A DNA stretch of 64,000 bases from Streptomyces sp. (lineage in GTDB: Bacteria > Actinomycetota > Actinomycetes > Streptomycetales > Streptomycetaceae), in the NCBI RefSeq assembly GCF_019510245.1, contig NZ_JAEKKT010000133.1, positions 62,001 to 126,000 on the forward strand, written 5' to 3'. The translations under genes were made by a program, and so were the position numbers. The notes under the pieces are model-generated. The model saw only the letters and a program-made list of their open reading frames with translations, made no database searches and was not told where the DNA came from. Shown in pieces: positions 18,565 to 29,300 of this stretch; position 1 is the stretch's first letter, and the number at the start of each line of letters is the position of its first letter.

Positions 18565-21042
18565 TCAGGCGATCGTGGCTGCGGGCAGGTTTTGTTCGGA
18601 CCAGACGACCTTGCCGCCCGATACGGAGCGGGAGCCCCACCTGCGGGAGAGTTGAGCGACGAGCATGAGGCCACGGCCGTCCTCGTCGAGGGTGCGAGGG
18701 TGTCGTGGGTGTGGCTGGCTGGTGCTCGTGTCGGTGACCTCACAGGTCAGGATGGAGTGCTGGAGGAGCCGTAGGCGGATCGGCCCACCGCCGTACCGGA
18801 CGGCGTTGGTGACCAGTTCGCTGACGATCAGCTCCACGGTGCCGACGAGTTGGTCCATCCCCCACGCCCGGAGCTGACGTCCGGTCAGGTGCCGGGCGGT
18901 GCGGACGGCGGTCAGCTCGTTCGGCAGGTCCCACGACGCGACCCACGCCGCCTGGAGTCCGCGCGTCCGTACGAGGAGCAGGGTGACATCGTCGAAGTGG
19001 GTCCGGGCCGGCAAGGTCTCGACCACCTCCGAGCACAGGTCCTCCAGAGACCGGCCGGACGGTGCCAGCAAAGCGCCCAGGCGCCGCATGCCGGCATCGA
19101 GGTCGTCGTCGCGTGACTCGACCAGGCCGTCGGTGTAGAGCGCGAGCACACTCCCCTCGGGCAGTTCGCGTTCCACCGACTCGAAGGCGAGCGCCCCGAG
19201 GCCGAGCCCGAGCGGGGCACCGGCGGGCATGTCCGGGAAGGTGACACCGCCCCGCGGGTCGATGATGGCGGGCGGTGGGTGGCCGGCCCGAGCCATCGTG
19301 CACCGCCGCGTGACCGGGTCGTAGACGGCGTACAGGCAGGTGGCGCCCACGACCGAGGGGACCACGCCCAGGTCGTCGGCGTCTTCCTCGCTCTCCTCGT
19401 TCAGCCGCAGGACCGTGTCGTCGAGGTGCGCCAGGAGCTGTTCCGGGGGCAGGTCCAGGTGTGCGAGCGTGCGCAAGGCGGTGCGCAGCCTGCCCATGGT
19501 CGCCGCGGCGTGGATCCCGTGTCCGACCACATCGCCGACGACGAGGGCCACGCGGGCGCCGGACAGCTCGATCACATCGAACCAGTCACCCCCTACGCCG
19601 TGGTCCGTGTCGGCCGGTACGTAGCGCGAGGCCACCTCGACGGCGGCGCCGCCCCGGACCCGGTGGGGAAGCAGGTCGCGCTGGAGCGTGAGGGCGGCGG
19701 CGCGTTCGCGCGCGTACTGGAGTGCGTTGTCCAGGCTGAGCGCGGCCCGGGTCACGAGCTCCTCCGCGAGCAGCAGGTCGTCCTCCTGGAACGGCGTCGG
19801 CTCCTCGGAGCGGCCGAACAGCGCCAGTCCCAGGACGCAGCGCCGCGCACGGATGGGGACGACCATCAGGGAGTGGACCCCGCTGTCACGGACCTGCTGC
19901 GCCCGCGCAGGGTCGTGGTCGACCCACGGGCTGAGCTGGGTGTCCGCGTCCAGGGACGGTACGAGGTGCGACCTGCCCGTGTGCAGCGCGGCGGCGAACG
20001 GCGAGGCCGGGTGGACGTTGATCACCTCTTCGCGGACCCAGGGCAGTTCGAGGACACCGAGGTCGACGGAGGCCAGACCGGCACGGCGCAGCGCGGGAGC
20101 GCGGCCGTTCGCCACGCCGATCCGTGCGGGCTCCAGGGCGAACGGAACCGACTCCACCAGGTCGACGAGGGCATGGTCGGCCAGCAGGGGCACGGTGAGC
20201 TCTGCCAGCTCCTGGCTGGTCTGCATGACGTCGAGGGTGCTGCCGATGCGGGTGCCGGCTTCGCTGAGGATGGCAAGACGCTCGCGCGCCCGCCGGTTGC
20301 CGGTGACATCGACGCTCATGCTGCACACCGCCCACGGCCTGCCGTCCGCGTTCTGGAGACAGAAGAACGAGGCCGAGTAGACGTGCTCCCGGCGCCGGTC
20401 GGTCGGCGGCCACGCCCGGTACTCGTGCACCATGGTGATGCCGCTTTCCAGCACGTGCCGCATCACCACCTCGAGCGCTTCGGCCTCGAAACCGGGCAGC
20501 GTGTCCTTCAGACGGCCGCCGAGCCGTCGATCACGGGGAATGCCGTCGTGGAGTTCCATCGCGTCGTTGACCCACGTGCAGCGCAGCTGCGGGTCGCGAA
20601 CGACGATGCCGATCGGTGCGTGGGCGAGCAGCGACTCGCGCAGCGATCCGTCCATCGCTCCCGAGGAGAGCGCGCCTATGCCGGTCACGAACACGAGCCA
20701 GCGCAGGCTTTCGCTCTCTCCCCGCAGCAACGAAACCCGCAGGGCCAGGGTGAGCGCGTGGCCGTCCCGGTGGCGGACCGTCGTGGTGCCGGACCAGCCG
20801 CCCTGGGCACGGCACTGTTCGGCGAGCGCCGCAGCCTGGAGAGCGCCGCCTGAGCACGGCAGTACGTGTGCCGCCGGCCGGCCCACCATCTCTCCGGCCG
20901 AGTACCCGACCAACTGCTCGGCGGCCTGCGTCCACCCGACCACCGTCCCTTCCGCGTCGAGCATGGCTATCGCCGCGTCGGGTGCCTCGCTCGGGTTCAC
21001 CGGCTGAGCGAGTCCTGGCTGATGGGTTTCCCTCATTTTCAT
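18565..21042 (-). CDS. PAS-GAF-SpoIIE phosphatase with C-terminal HATPase domain (second copy)
   Basis: This paralogue of the neighbouring gene is about 825 aa from the ATG at 21042 (GGAACGG upstream; another ATG is at 21036 and a GTG at 21090). Order: PAS (AAEQLVGYSAGEMVGRPA), a second PAS, GAF, SpoIIE phosphatase (GGDWFDVIEL, GDVVGHG, YTDGLVES) and a GHKL domain (TVELIVSELVTNAVRYGG). The acidic metal-binding residues and the GHKL N-box are complete, so both enzyme activities should be possible. It is transcribed leftward as the first gene of a two-gene operon, and divergent from a TetR gene. Confidence 0.9.
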   Translation of the reverse strand: MKMRETHQPGLAQPVNPSEAPDAAIAMLDAEGTVVGWTQAAEQLVGYSAGEMVGRPAAHVLPCSGGALQAAALAEQCRAQGGWSGTTTVRHRDGHALTLALRVSLLRGESESLRWLVFVTGIGALSSGAMDGSLRESLLAHAPIGIVVRDPQLRCTWVNDAMELHDGIPRDRRLGGRLKDTLPGFEAEALEVVMRHVLESGITMVHEYRAWPPTDRRREHVYSASFFCLQNADGRPWAVCSMSVDVTGNRRARERLAILSEAGTRIGSTLDVMQTSQELAELTVPLLADHALVDLVESVPFALEPARIGVANGRAPALRRAGLASVDLGVLELPWVREEVINVHPASPFAAALHTGRSHLVPSLDADTQLSPWVDHDPARAQQVRDSGVHSLMVVPIRARRCVLGLALFGRSEEPTPFQEDDLLLAEELVTRAALSLDNALQYARERAAALTLQRDLLPHRVRGGAAVEVASRYVPADTDHGVGGDWFDVIELSGARVALVVGDVVGHGIHAAATMGRLRTALRTLAHLDLPPEQLLAHLDDTVLRLNEESEEDADDLGVVPSVVGATCLYAVYDPVTRRCTMARAGHPPPAIIDPRGGVTFPDMPAGAPLGLGLGALAFESVERELPEGSVLALYTDGLVESRDDDLDAGMRRLGALLAPSGRSLEDLCSEVVETLPARTHFDDVTLLLVRTRGLQAAWVASWDLPNELTAVRTARHLTGRQLRAWGMDQLVGTVELIVSELVTNAVRYGGGPIRLRLLQHSILTCEVTDTSTSQPHPRHPRTLDEDGRGLMLVAQLSRRWGSRSVSGGKVVWSEQNLPAATIA

Positions 21043-21245
21043 CCGTTCCGTTGCGTGGGGCGCCGTATCGACATGGAGACTTATGGTCACGGCATATGGG
21101 ACATGTTAGGGTGTTTCTGACGAAAGCATCATTGATGACAGCTTCATCGTCAAGGGAATCGCAAAGTTGATCTAACGATCAGATATGCACGACGACCAGG
21201 TCGTCGGCGCAACGAAGTCATCAGACCTGCTGCTCTCCACGGTGC

Positions 21246-21881
21246 ATGCCGATGTCAGTAACACTCAGCAATCGATTCGAACGCCGTCGCGCCGGGACCC
21301 GGCAGGCGCTCGTCCGCGCGGCACGGCAGATACTGGCCGAGTCCGGCGACACCAGCGCCAGCATCCAGGCCATCGCAGGACGCGCGGATGTGGGCTTCGG
21401 CTCCTTCTACAACCATTTCGACTCCAAACGGGACCTGTTCGGCGTGGCCCTGGAGGATGCGATGGAGGAGTTCGGTCAGGCCATCGACGAACGCCTGCAC
21501 GGCGTCGATGATCCCGCCGAGCGCCTCGCCGGGGGCCTGCGGCTCAGCGCACGTTTGGCCGAGTCCCACCCCGAGATCATGCGAATCGTGTGCCACAGCG
21601 AGCTCGGCCGCATATGCGCCGGCCGCGGACTGGCTCCGCGGATGCGGCTCGACGTGGAGCAGGGCATCGCCTCGGACCGCTTCACAGTCGTCGACCCGGT
21701 CATCGCGCTGTCCGCACTGAACGGCAGCCTGCTGGCACTTGTGGAGCTGTGGCTCAGCAAACCCCAGGTCGACATCGACCAGGCCGCGGCCACCATGGCC
21801 GAGGTGCTGCTGCACATGCTCGGCCTCTCCCCGGAGGAGGCCCACGACGTCGCCCGGGGACCCCTTTCCGCCGCGGTGTGA
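21246..21881 (+). CDS. TetR-family regulator (paralogue of the 13.8-kb gene)
   Basis: The 211-aa protein has a TetR helix-turn-helix (ASIQAIAGRADVGFGSFYNHF) and the same start and end as the regulator at 13776. It differs mainly in the ligand-binding domain. It lies between two SpoIIE-type genes, divergent to the leftward pair. The gap has an imperfect repeat GATGA-N5-TCATC near 21135, weaker than the operator at 13430. The two paralogues may recognise related operators, which would connect the DyP cluster with the phosphatase genes; this is inference. Confidence 0.9.
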   Translation: MPMSVTLSNRFERRRAGTRQALVRAARQILAESGDTSASIQAIAGRADVGFGSFYNHFDSKRDLFGVALEDAMEEFGQAIDERLHGVDDPAERLAGGLRLSARLAESHPEIMRIVCHSELGRICAGRGLAPRMRLDVEQGIASDRFTVVDPVIALSALNGSLLALVELWLSKPQVDIDQAAATMAEVLLHMLGLSPEEAHDVARGPLSAAV

Positions 21882-21940
21882 AGAGGGCCGCCTCGTCCCG
21901 CGGTGAACGGCTCGGCGACGCGGGCCTATCCTGAACGGAG

Positions 21941-24124
21941 GTGCACGACTCCGCGAAGCGAGCGCAGCGGATGGCTCATGGCAAGGACCTGCAGACCGCT
22001 GCCGTCCAGGAGCTGCTGGATCAGATTCTGGCCCGGACGGTGGTCGGGACAGGTGCGCACGCGGGGGCGCTCTTTCTGCTCGAACCCGGCGGCGAGGTCC
22101 TGGTACTGGACGCGAGCCTCGCGATGCCCACGGGGTTCGTCAGTCTGCTGCGACGCATACGGGTGACCACCGTGGCTGACGGCCCCGTTCCCGAAGCGAT
22201 ACGCCAGCGGCGTCCGGTGTGGGTCGGCTCCGGTGAGGAGTTCGCCCGCCGCTATCCCCAGCTGGCGCTGACCTTCCCGTTCGTGGGGGCCGTCGCGGCG
22301 GCCCCGCTGCTGGCCGGCACCGGTGTGTGGGGCGCCCTGCTGGTGCTGTTCTCCCAGAGATCACCGGCGCCGGATGCGGGCGCGCGGGGCCGTCTGACCA
22401 CTGCGGCCCGCTGCATCGCCCTGCTGCTGCAGGACGCCGCCGAGGCCGGGCACCGCGTGCAGCCCGGACTCGCGGCGCGTCTCCTGCCGCCGGCGCCCGC
22501 GCATCCCTCGGTACCCGCTCCCCCGCAAGGGGCGGTGGACTTCATAGCCGCTCTTCCCGAAGGTGCGTGCCGAGTCGACGTGCGGGGGCGGATCAGGTTC
22601 GTCGACCGGACCGCGGCCGACCTGCTCTGCGAGAGCGTCCCCCACCTGCTGGGCGCCCGCCTGTGGGAAGCGGTGCCGTGGCTGGCTCCCGCGCCGTACC
22701 GGCTGCGGTACCAGGCCGCACTCGCGAGCCAGCTCCCGACCTCCTACACGGTGAGGCAGCCCCGTGACGGCAGAGAACTGCTGCTCCAGCTGTACCCGGA
22801 CCGCACCGGTGTGAGCCTGCGCATCTCCGCCCCGGCCGGCGCTGCGCGCAGCCCCGATGAACTGGCCGTCGGTACCGGGGAGTTGCCTGGCCCCGCCGGC
22901 CTGGACGCCCACTACCACATGATGCAGCTCTCCGGCGGCCTGGCCGCGGCCGCTTCCGTCGACGAGGTCGTGGAGCTGGTGGCCGGCCACCTGTTGGTCG
23001 CGTTGGACGCGCAGGCCTTCGCCTTCCTGGTGGCGGAGGCGGGCCGGGTACGGGTGGTCGGCCAGCACGGCTTCAGCCAGCACCTGGTCGACCTCGTCGA
23101 CCACGCCCCCCTCGCCTCCGACCTCCCCCTTCCAGGGCTGACCACGGGGGCGCCGCCCTGGGGTCTGGCCCAGGGGCTGCCGTCCTTCTTCGCCGACCAG
23201 GACGAGCTGCGTGCGGTGTATCCCGAGAGCGCCTCCATCGACGACGGTCTGGGCGCCTGGGCCTGGCTGCCGCTCATGGCCTGCGGCGAGTACTTCGGGG
23301 TGTGCGTGGTCGGTTACCGGCAGGCCCACCCCTTCACGTTGCAGGAGCGTGCCACCCTCACCGCCATCGGCGCCCTGGTCTCCCAGGCCCTGGACCGCGC
23401 ACGGCAGTACGACGCCAAGCACCGGTTGGCGGAAGGCCTCCAGGCCGGCCTGCTGCCCCGCACCCTGCCGACGATGCACGGACTGGACGTGGCCGCCCGC
23501 TATCTGCCCGCCAGCCATGGCATGGAGGTGGGCGGCGACTTCTACGACCTCATCCGCCTGTCGGACGCCGAAGCCGCCGCCGTCATCGGGGATGTACAGG
23601 GCCACGGGGTCGGCGCGGCCGGCCTGATGGGCGAGGTGCGCACCGCGGTCCACGCCTACGCCGTGGCCGGCGCGAGCTCGGGCGAGGTCCTGGCCCGGAC
23701 CAACCACTTGTTCGACGCCCTCGACCCGGGCCTGCTCGCCAGCTGCCTGTACGCGCACATCGATCCGGTCAACCACATCGCCCAGGTGGCCACCGCGGGC
23801 CACTGCCCGCCCCTGCTGCGCCACCCCGACCTGCACACCGACATCGTGGCGGCACCGCCAGGCCCGCTGCTGGGCGTCGACCCCACGGCGGTGTACCCGA
23901 CCGTCGACATCCCCCTGCTTCCCGGCGCTCTCCTGGCCCTCTACACCGACGGACTCATCGAAACACCCGGCACCGACTTCGAGGCCGCCCTCACCGACCT
24001 CGCGGAGGTGCTCGCCAAGGCCACCGGCCCGCTGGACGACATCGCCGAGACGCTTCTCGCCCACGCCCAGCCGTCGGGCGATCGTGCCGACGACACCGCT
24101 CTGCTGCTGCTGAGGGCCTGTTGA
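21941..24124 (+). CDS. GAF-PAS-GAF-SpoIIE phosphatase
   Basis: The frame gives 727 aa from GTG at 21941, but GGAGG touches that codon; the ATG at 21971 (MAHGKDLQ) is an alternative. Order: GAF (about residues 15-165), PAS (about 190-300), a second GAF (about 330-490) and SpoIIE phosphatase (about 500-727, with GGDFYDLIRL, GDVQGHG, YTDGLIE and the C-terminal DDTALLLLR). Unlike the two copies to the left it has no GHKL kinase domain. It is thus a dedicated RsbU/SpoIIE-like phosphatase, probably acting on an anti-anti-sigma factor in the cytoplasm. Confidence 0.9.
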   Translation: MHDSAKRAQRMAHGKDLQTAAVQELLDQILARTVVGTGAHAGALFLLEPGGEVLVLDASLAMPTGFVSLLRRIRVTTVADGPVPEAIRQRRPVWVGSGEEFARRYPQLALTFPFVGAVAAAPLLAGTGVWGALLVLFSQRSPAPDAGARGRLTTAARCIALLLQDAAEAGHRVQPGLAARLLPPAPAHPSVPAPPQGAVDFIAALPEGACRVDVRGRIRFVDRTAADLLCESVPHLLGARLWEAVPWLAPAPYRLRYQAALASQLPTSYTVRQPRDGRELLLQLYPDRTGVSLRISAPAGAARSPDELAVGTGELPGPAGLDAHYHMMQLSGGLAAAASVDEVVELVAGHLLVALDAQAFAFLVAEAGRVRVVGQHGFSQHLVDLVDHAPLASDLPLPGLTTGAPPWGLAQGLPSFFADQDELRAVYPESASIDDGLGAWAWLPLMACGEYFGVCVVGYRQAHPFTLQERATLTAIGALVSQALDRARQYDAKHRLAEGLQAGLLPRTLPTMHGLDVAARYLPASHGMEVGGDFYDLIRLSDAEAAAVIGDVQGHGVGAAGLMGEVRTAVHAYAVAGASSGEVLARTNHLFDALDPGLLASCLYAHIDPVNHIAQVATAGHCPPLLRHPDLHTDIVAAPPGPLLGVDPTAVYPTVDIPLLPGALLALYTDGLIETPGTDFEAALTDLAEVLAKATGPLDDIAETLLAHAQPSGDRADDTALLLLRAC

Positions 24125-24302
24125 GGCGTACGCCGACGCCGCCGTGACGGCCGGACATCGCCGGTCAGCTCCGCGCCGGCATCGTCGAGACGGTCTGAAA
24201 CAGGTGACTGGCCCTGTCCGCCGTCTCGGGTGCCGGCCGCGTGCGGCTCTCGGCCCGCAGCAGTCAGGAACGTCTGCCGAACCGTACTGCGCGCCGGCGC
24301 AG

Positions 24303-24395
24303 ACGGCGGTGGCCGAGATGGTCCTGCGCATACTCGGTGTCGCCCCGGACGACGCCCATGAGGTCACCCGGCGTCGGCTGCCCGGTCGCGCCTGG
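24303..24395 (+). pseudogene. TetR C-terminal fragment (third paralogue)
   Basis: The frame TAVAEMVLRILGVAPDDAHE followed by VTRR matches the C-terminus of the TetR at 13776, and about 26 bases (24349 onward) are identical in DNA. No other part of that gene is present. It overlaps the 3' end of the leftward TetR gene. A recent partial duplication or gene loss is likely. Confidence 0.7.
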
Positions 24396-25014
24396 CGACG
24401 TCCTGCACCTGAAGCGAGGCCGCCCGTGGTGCCACTCCGGCGGCGACGAGGAACGAGGTGGCCGCGGCCTCGCCGGTGGGGTCGGCCCATGCGCACGCGG
24501 CGTTCTCCTCGGCGAGTGCCAGCATCAGGGCCTCCAGCGCCTGGGCGAGGAGGGGTGCTGGAAGGTGGTCCGTGAAGACGCCTTCGCGTTGACCACGTCG
24601 CAGGGTCGCGACGGCCTCTTCGCGGGCCGGTGCCAGGACGGCGCGGAAGGCGGCCTCGCCCAGCCGACGCCGGCTCAAGGCGATGAGCAAGCGGTATTGA
24701 TCGCCCACCGCCCATGCCGCCAGCACCATCCGCGTCATCGCCTCGATCGGGTCGGCATCCGTCGTACGGGCTGCGGCAAGCGCCTGCTGGAGTTCGTCGC
24801 CTGCTTCCCGCGTCAGGTCGGCGATCAGCGCATGCCGGCCGGGGAAGTGTCCGTAGAGGGTGCGCCGGGCGACGCCGGCCGCCTCGGCGATGCTGTCCAG
24901 ACTCGCATCGGGGTCCTCCCGCAGTCTCTGCCGAGCAGCGGCGAGGATGCGTCGGCGGTTCGAGCGGGCGTCCCTGCGCTGCGGAGTACGGCCCAGGGGG
25001 TCGGTCGTCTGCAT
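24364..25014 (-). CDS. TetR-family transcriptional regulator
   Basis: The 216-aa protein has its DNA-binding domain at about residues 18-62 (DASLDSIAEAAGVARRTLYGHF) and a helical effector domain with the C-terminal TSFLVAAG. It is the last gene of a leftward series CYP102, alcohol dehydrogenase, TetR, with 105 bp between the dehydrogenase stop and this start. It differs from the other TetR proteins here. It could feed back on the operon or control another target. Its last residues overlap the opposite-strand TetR fragment, so the very C-terminus may be altered. Confidence 0.85.
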   Translation of the reverse strand: MQTTDPLGRTPQRRDARSNRRRILAAARQRLREDPDASLDSIAEAAGVARRTLYGHFPGRHALIADLTREAGDELQQALAAARTTDADPIEAMTRMVLAAWAVGDQYRLLIALSRRRLGEAAFRAVLAPAREEAVATLRRGQREGVFTDHLPAPLLAQALEALMLALAEENAACAWADPTGEAAATSFLVAAGVAPRAASLQVQDVARRDRAADAG

Positions 25015-25119
25015 GGTTCTGTCGCTCCACGGTTACCGGAAAGCCGTGGGCGCCGGTGCACCCTCACGCACCGGCGCCCACTCACCCCTGCCCAGGGTGG
25101 CCTGGTGTCCTGACAGGCG

Positions 25120-26166
25120 TCAGGGGACGAGGATGAGGCGGATCGGGTCGCCGATCTTGTTCTCCAGACGGCTGACCGCGTCGGCGGCGTCGACGAGCGG
25201 GATGTGGTCCGTGATGGAGGGGGCCAGGTCGAGACGGCCGGCCGCGGTCAGCCGCACGAGCTCGGAGACGGACTCGGGGAAGCCGCCGTAGTGGCCGCGC
25301 ACCTGCTTCTGCAGGTAGTTGAAGGTCAGGCCCTCGGCGATGGTGAGCGGCCGGGGTGTGATGCCCACCAGGATCAGGGAGCCGCCCAGGCCGAGCACGG
25401 AGGCGGCCTGGTCGCGGACGGCGGGCACGCCGGCGCAGTCGAAGGCGAAGTCCAGGCCCCGTCCGCCGGTGGCCGCGCGGACCTGGTCGGCGAAGTCGGG
25501 GGCCGCCGGGTCGAGCGCGAGGTCGGCGCCGAAGGCAAGGGCGCGCTCGCGGGCGCTGAGCAGCGGGTCGACGGCGATGATCGGTGCAGCGCCGACCAGG
25601 CGGGCGAGGCGTACGTTGTGCGCGCCGACTCCGCCCACGCCCCAGACGCCGACGGACTGGGCGGCACGGACACCCGCGGTGGCGACGACGGCGGCGTAGG
25701 GGGTGGAGACCGCGTCGGGGATGATCGCGGCCTGGTCGAAGGGGAGGCTGTCGGGGATCGGGATGAGGGTGTCCTCGCGGACGACCACGTACTCGGCCCA
25801 CCCGCCGTCGTAGTCGATGCCGGCGGTGAGCATCTGGGTGCACGGGCGGCGGCGCACGCATCCGGCGCACGTCCCGCAGGTCTTGCCGGCCTCCAGGGTG
25901 ACGCGGGTGCCGACGGGCAGGCCGCGCCTGAGGTCGGGGCCGAGTGTGTGGATGACGCCGGAGACCTCGTGGCCGACGGTGATCGTGTCGGAGGTGGCGA
26001 ACAGCGGGACGAGGGAGCCGTCCAGCAGGTGGACGTCCGAGAGGCAGACGCCGGCGGCCTTGACCTCGATGAGGACCTCGCCCGGGCCCGGAACGGGGAT
26101 GGGGACCTCTTCCACGGCGAATTTCCTGCTGTCCAGGTGGAAGCGTCCGGCGAGCATGGTGTCCAT
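25120..26166 (-). CDS. Zinc-dependent alcohol dehydrogenase (MDR family)
   Basis: The 348-aa enzyme starts MDTMLAGRFHLDSRKF. The catalytic zinc site is Cys in AAGVCLSD and GHE in TVGHEVSG; the structural zinc site is CGTCAGCVRRRPC. The NAD-binding motif GVGGVG is near residue 180. It lies behind the CYP102-type P450 gene (159-bp gap) in the same direction. A reasonable job is oxidation of alcohols made by that hydroxylase, for example hydroxylated fatty acids or alkanes; this is inference. An internally deleted copy is at 8571-8969. Confidence 0.9.
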   Translation of the reverse strand: MDTMLAGRFHLDSRKFAVEEVPIPVPGPGEVLIEVKAAGVCLSDVHLLDGSLVPLFATSDTITVGHEVSGVIHTLGPDLRRGLPVGTRVTLEAGKTCGTCAGCVRRRPCTQMLTAGIDYDGGWAEYVVVREDTLIPIPDSLPFDQAAIIPDAVSTPYAAVVATAGVRAAQSVGVWGVGGVGAHNVRLARLVGAAPIIAVDPLLSARERALAFGADLALDPAAPDFADQVRAATGGRGLDFAFDCAGVPAVRDQAASVLGLGGSLILVGITPRPLTIAEGLTFNYLQKQVRGHYGGFPESVSELVRLTAAGRLDLAPSITDHIPLVDAADAVSRLENKIGDPIRLILVP

Positions 26167-26325
26167 GACGATCTGCTTTCTGTGAGCGGCACCGCCCGAG
26201 TTCAGGGCACGGGTGCCGTGTGGTGTCCGCATGGCTTGTGGTGGCCGGGAGGCGTACGGCCGGCAGCGGGGATGCCGCACGCCTCCCGGCGGCCGGGGGT
26301 CGCACGCCGTCACGGCGTGCGACGG

Positions 26326-29300
26326 TCAGGCGAAGACGTCCTGCTGGTAGCGCTCGTCGGCCTCGAGCTGGACGAGCCACTGCTGGGCGGTCTCGTCGTC
26401 GCAGCCGGTCTTCTGACGGTGGATGGCGGCGAGGGCCTCGCGGACGGCGGGTGCCATGCGGCGGCCGTCGCCGCAGACGTAGACGTACGCGCCGTCCTCG
26501 ATGGCCTGCCACACCGTGTCGGCGGCATGGGCGATGGCGTTCTGCACGAACCGGGCCGGGTGGCCGGTGACCGCGGAGAACGCGGTGTGCACCTGCGCGA
26601 TCCCGGCCTGCTCCCAGTCCTGCATCTCCTGGCGGTAGAAGTAGTCGTGCTCCGGGTGGCGGCACCCGACGAAGACCTGGGACAGGCCGACCTGGGTGCC
26701 GTTCGCGTGCTGGTGCGCACGCTCCTCGAGGAAGCCGCGCAGCGGCGCGATGCCGGTGCCGGGGCCGATGAGGATCAGCGGCGTGGCGGGGTCGGCGGGC
26801 GGGGCGAACGTGGGGGAGGGCACGCGGACGTAGCCGTAGACGACGTCCCCGGGCTCCAGGCCCGCGATGTAGGAGGAGCAGGTGCCGCGGTAGTGGCCGT
26901 CGCCGGACAGGGCCGGGCCCTCCAGGAGGCCGACGGTCAGGCGCACGTGGCGCGGGTTGGCCGACGGGGCGGAGGAAATGGAGTAGAAGCGGGGACGGAT
27001 GGGGCCCATCATCTCCAGGAAGACCGCCAGCGGCAGTTCGACGGCCGGGAAGCGCTCCAGCAGGCCCAGCACCGAGACGCGCTTGCCGAGGATCTCCTTC
27101 TGGTAGCGCTCCTCGGCCTCCTGGGTGTCGGTGGTGTACGCCTGGAGCTGTGGCCGGGTCCACGGGCACTGGGTGTACTCGGCGAGCGTCTGGATCTGGG
27201 AGCGGGTGGCCACGTCCTGCAGCTCCAGGAACTCGGTGAGCAGGATGCCGGCGGTGACCGGGGTGCCTACCGGCAGGTGGGTGCGGCCACCGGCCGGCTG
27301 GTCGAGCCGGAGCACCTGGTCGTATGCGACGCCGAGCCGCCTCAGTGCGCGCTCCACCAGGCCGAGTTCGTTCTTGGCGAAGACGGCCAGGTGGTTGCCG
27401 GTGTCGTAGGTGACGCCCTCGGGCAGCTCGATGGTGATGGACTTCGCGGACGGGCGCGGCGGCTCGATGCTGAAGTCCCACAGGCCGGTCGCGTCGGCCA
27501 CGAGCTCCTCGTTGGCCACCACGGTGAGCGGGTACGCCTGCTCGGAGACGATGGCGGGACGCACGTCGGACTCGGTGAGCAGCTGGACCTGGTAGCGCGG
27601 TCCGCTCGCCTCGGAGGTGTCGGCGGCGTACTCCTCGGCCAGGGTGGCCCACAGCGTGTCCATCCAGCGACTGGCCATGCCGTCGAAGTCACCGGCGGCG
27701 TCCGCGATGCCGCGCTCGATGACCGGGGTGGCGCCGGCGGCCAGCAGCCCTTCCTCGATTCGCTTGGGGAATGCCTGGAAGGTGGCCACCCACTGGGTGT
27801 TGCCGGCACCCAGCAGCGCGAACCGCACGTTCGACAGCGAGCCCTCGGGCAGTCCGGTGGCGAGCCGGTCGTCGAAGCGCTGGGCGTTGTCGGGCGCCTT
27901 GCCGTTGTAGCTGGCGGCGACCACGACGAGCAGTCCCTCGGTGGGCAGATTGTCGCCCAGCTCGTCCAGGCTCATCAGCGTGGTGCCGAAACCGGAGCGT
28001 TCACCGCGGTCGGCGATGGTGCGCGCCAGGTCCTCGCACGAACCCAGGCTGGAGCCGTAGGCGACGGTCAGGTTCACGCCGACGCCGCTGACCGCGGCCT
28101 GCGCCTGCGTGTCGCCCGTCTGCACGTCCGCGGCGCCGAACACGGTGCGCTCGTGTTCCTGACGGCGACGGACGACCAGCTCGAAGTTGCCGGGCTTGCG
28201 GGTCAGCGCCTCCTTGACGTCCATCTTGTAGTCGGCCGTGTCGGAGAACTTGAACTTCTGCAGCACCAGCGCAAGGACCAGGCGGGCCTCGGTGAGCGCG
28301 AACTGCCGGCCGATGCAGGCACGCACACCGTTGCCGAACGGCTTGTAGGCGTGCGGGTGCTGCTTGGCGCGGTTCTCCGGTAGCCACCGGTCGATGTCGA
28401 ACTCGTCGGGACGGTCCCATGCCTTGGGGTTGGTGTGCAGCGGGCCTTCGAGGATGTTGACCCGCGCTCCCTTCTTGAGCCGGTAGCGGCCGCCGATGAC
28501 GGTGTCCTCAAGCGGCGCCTTGCCGATCAAAGGGATGGGGGCCCACAGGCGCAGGGTCTCCTCCAGGATCCGCGGGATGACGTCCAGCTTCATGATCGTG
28601 TCGTAGTCCGGGACCGTGTCGCCGGGCAGCAGGCGGTCCACTTCGGCGTAGGCCTGGGCCAGGACGTGCGGGTTGCGCATCAGCGAGTAGGTGGCGAACG
28701 CCAGCAGACCGCTGGTGGTCTCGTGACCGGCGATCAGGAACGTCAGCACCTGGTCGCGGACGTTGTAGTCGTCCAGCAGCTTGCCGGTCTCCGGGTCGGT
28801 GGCCTCCAGCATCAGGCCCAGCAGGTCGTCCTCACCGGTGCCCTTCCCCTCGCGGCGCTCCTTGATCACGCTCTCGACCAGGTCCTGCATCAGCCGGATG
28901 TTGTCGCGGTACTTCCGGTCGTCCGCCTTGCGCAGCTTGGTCATCATCGGCAGCTCCTGCGAGCGCCGCAGCGACTCGATCAGCGTCTCCAGCAGCGCGT
29001 TGAGGAAGGGGTGCAGCTCCTCCTTGCCGAAGGAGTCGAACCGGTAGCCGAACCCCGACAGGGCGATGGTGTCCAGCGTCAGGCGGGTGTAGTCGTCGGT
29101 GATCTTGACCCGCTTCCCCTCCCGGCGCTCCCACTTGCCCACCAGGTTCTGGGCGATCTCCAGCATCTGCCCGTAGTAACCCTTCATGGCCCGCTGGCTG
29201 AAGGCCGGCAGCAGGATCCGGTGCGCCCTGCCCCATTCCTCTTCGTGCTGGTGCGCGGTGAACAGGCCCGCGTTCAAGAAGTCCCGGACATGGGCCAGCG

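Noticed and set aside
25204..28383. 1059-codon plus-strand frame over the dehydrogenase and CYP102 genes
   Set aside because: Antisense shadow of two certain enzymes. Its sequence is low in hydrophobic order and matches no family.
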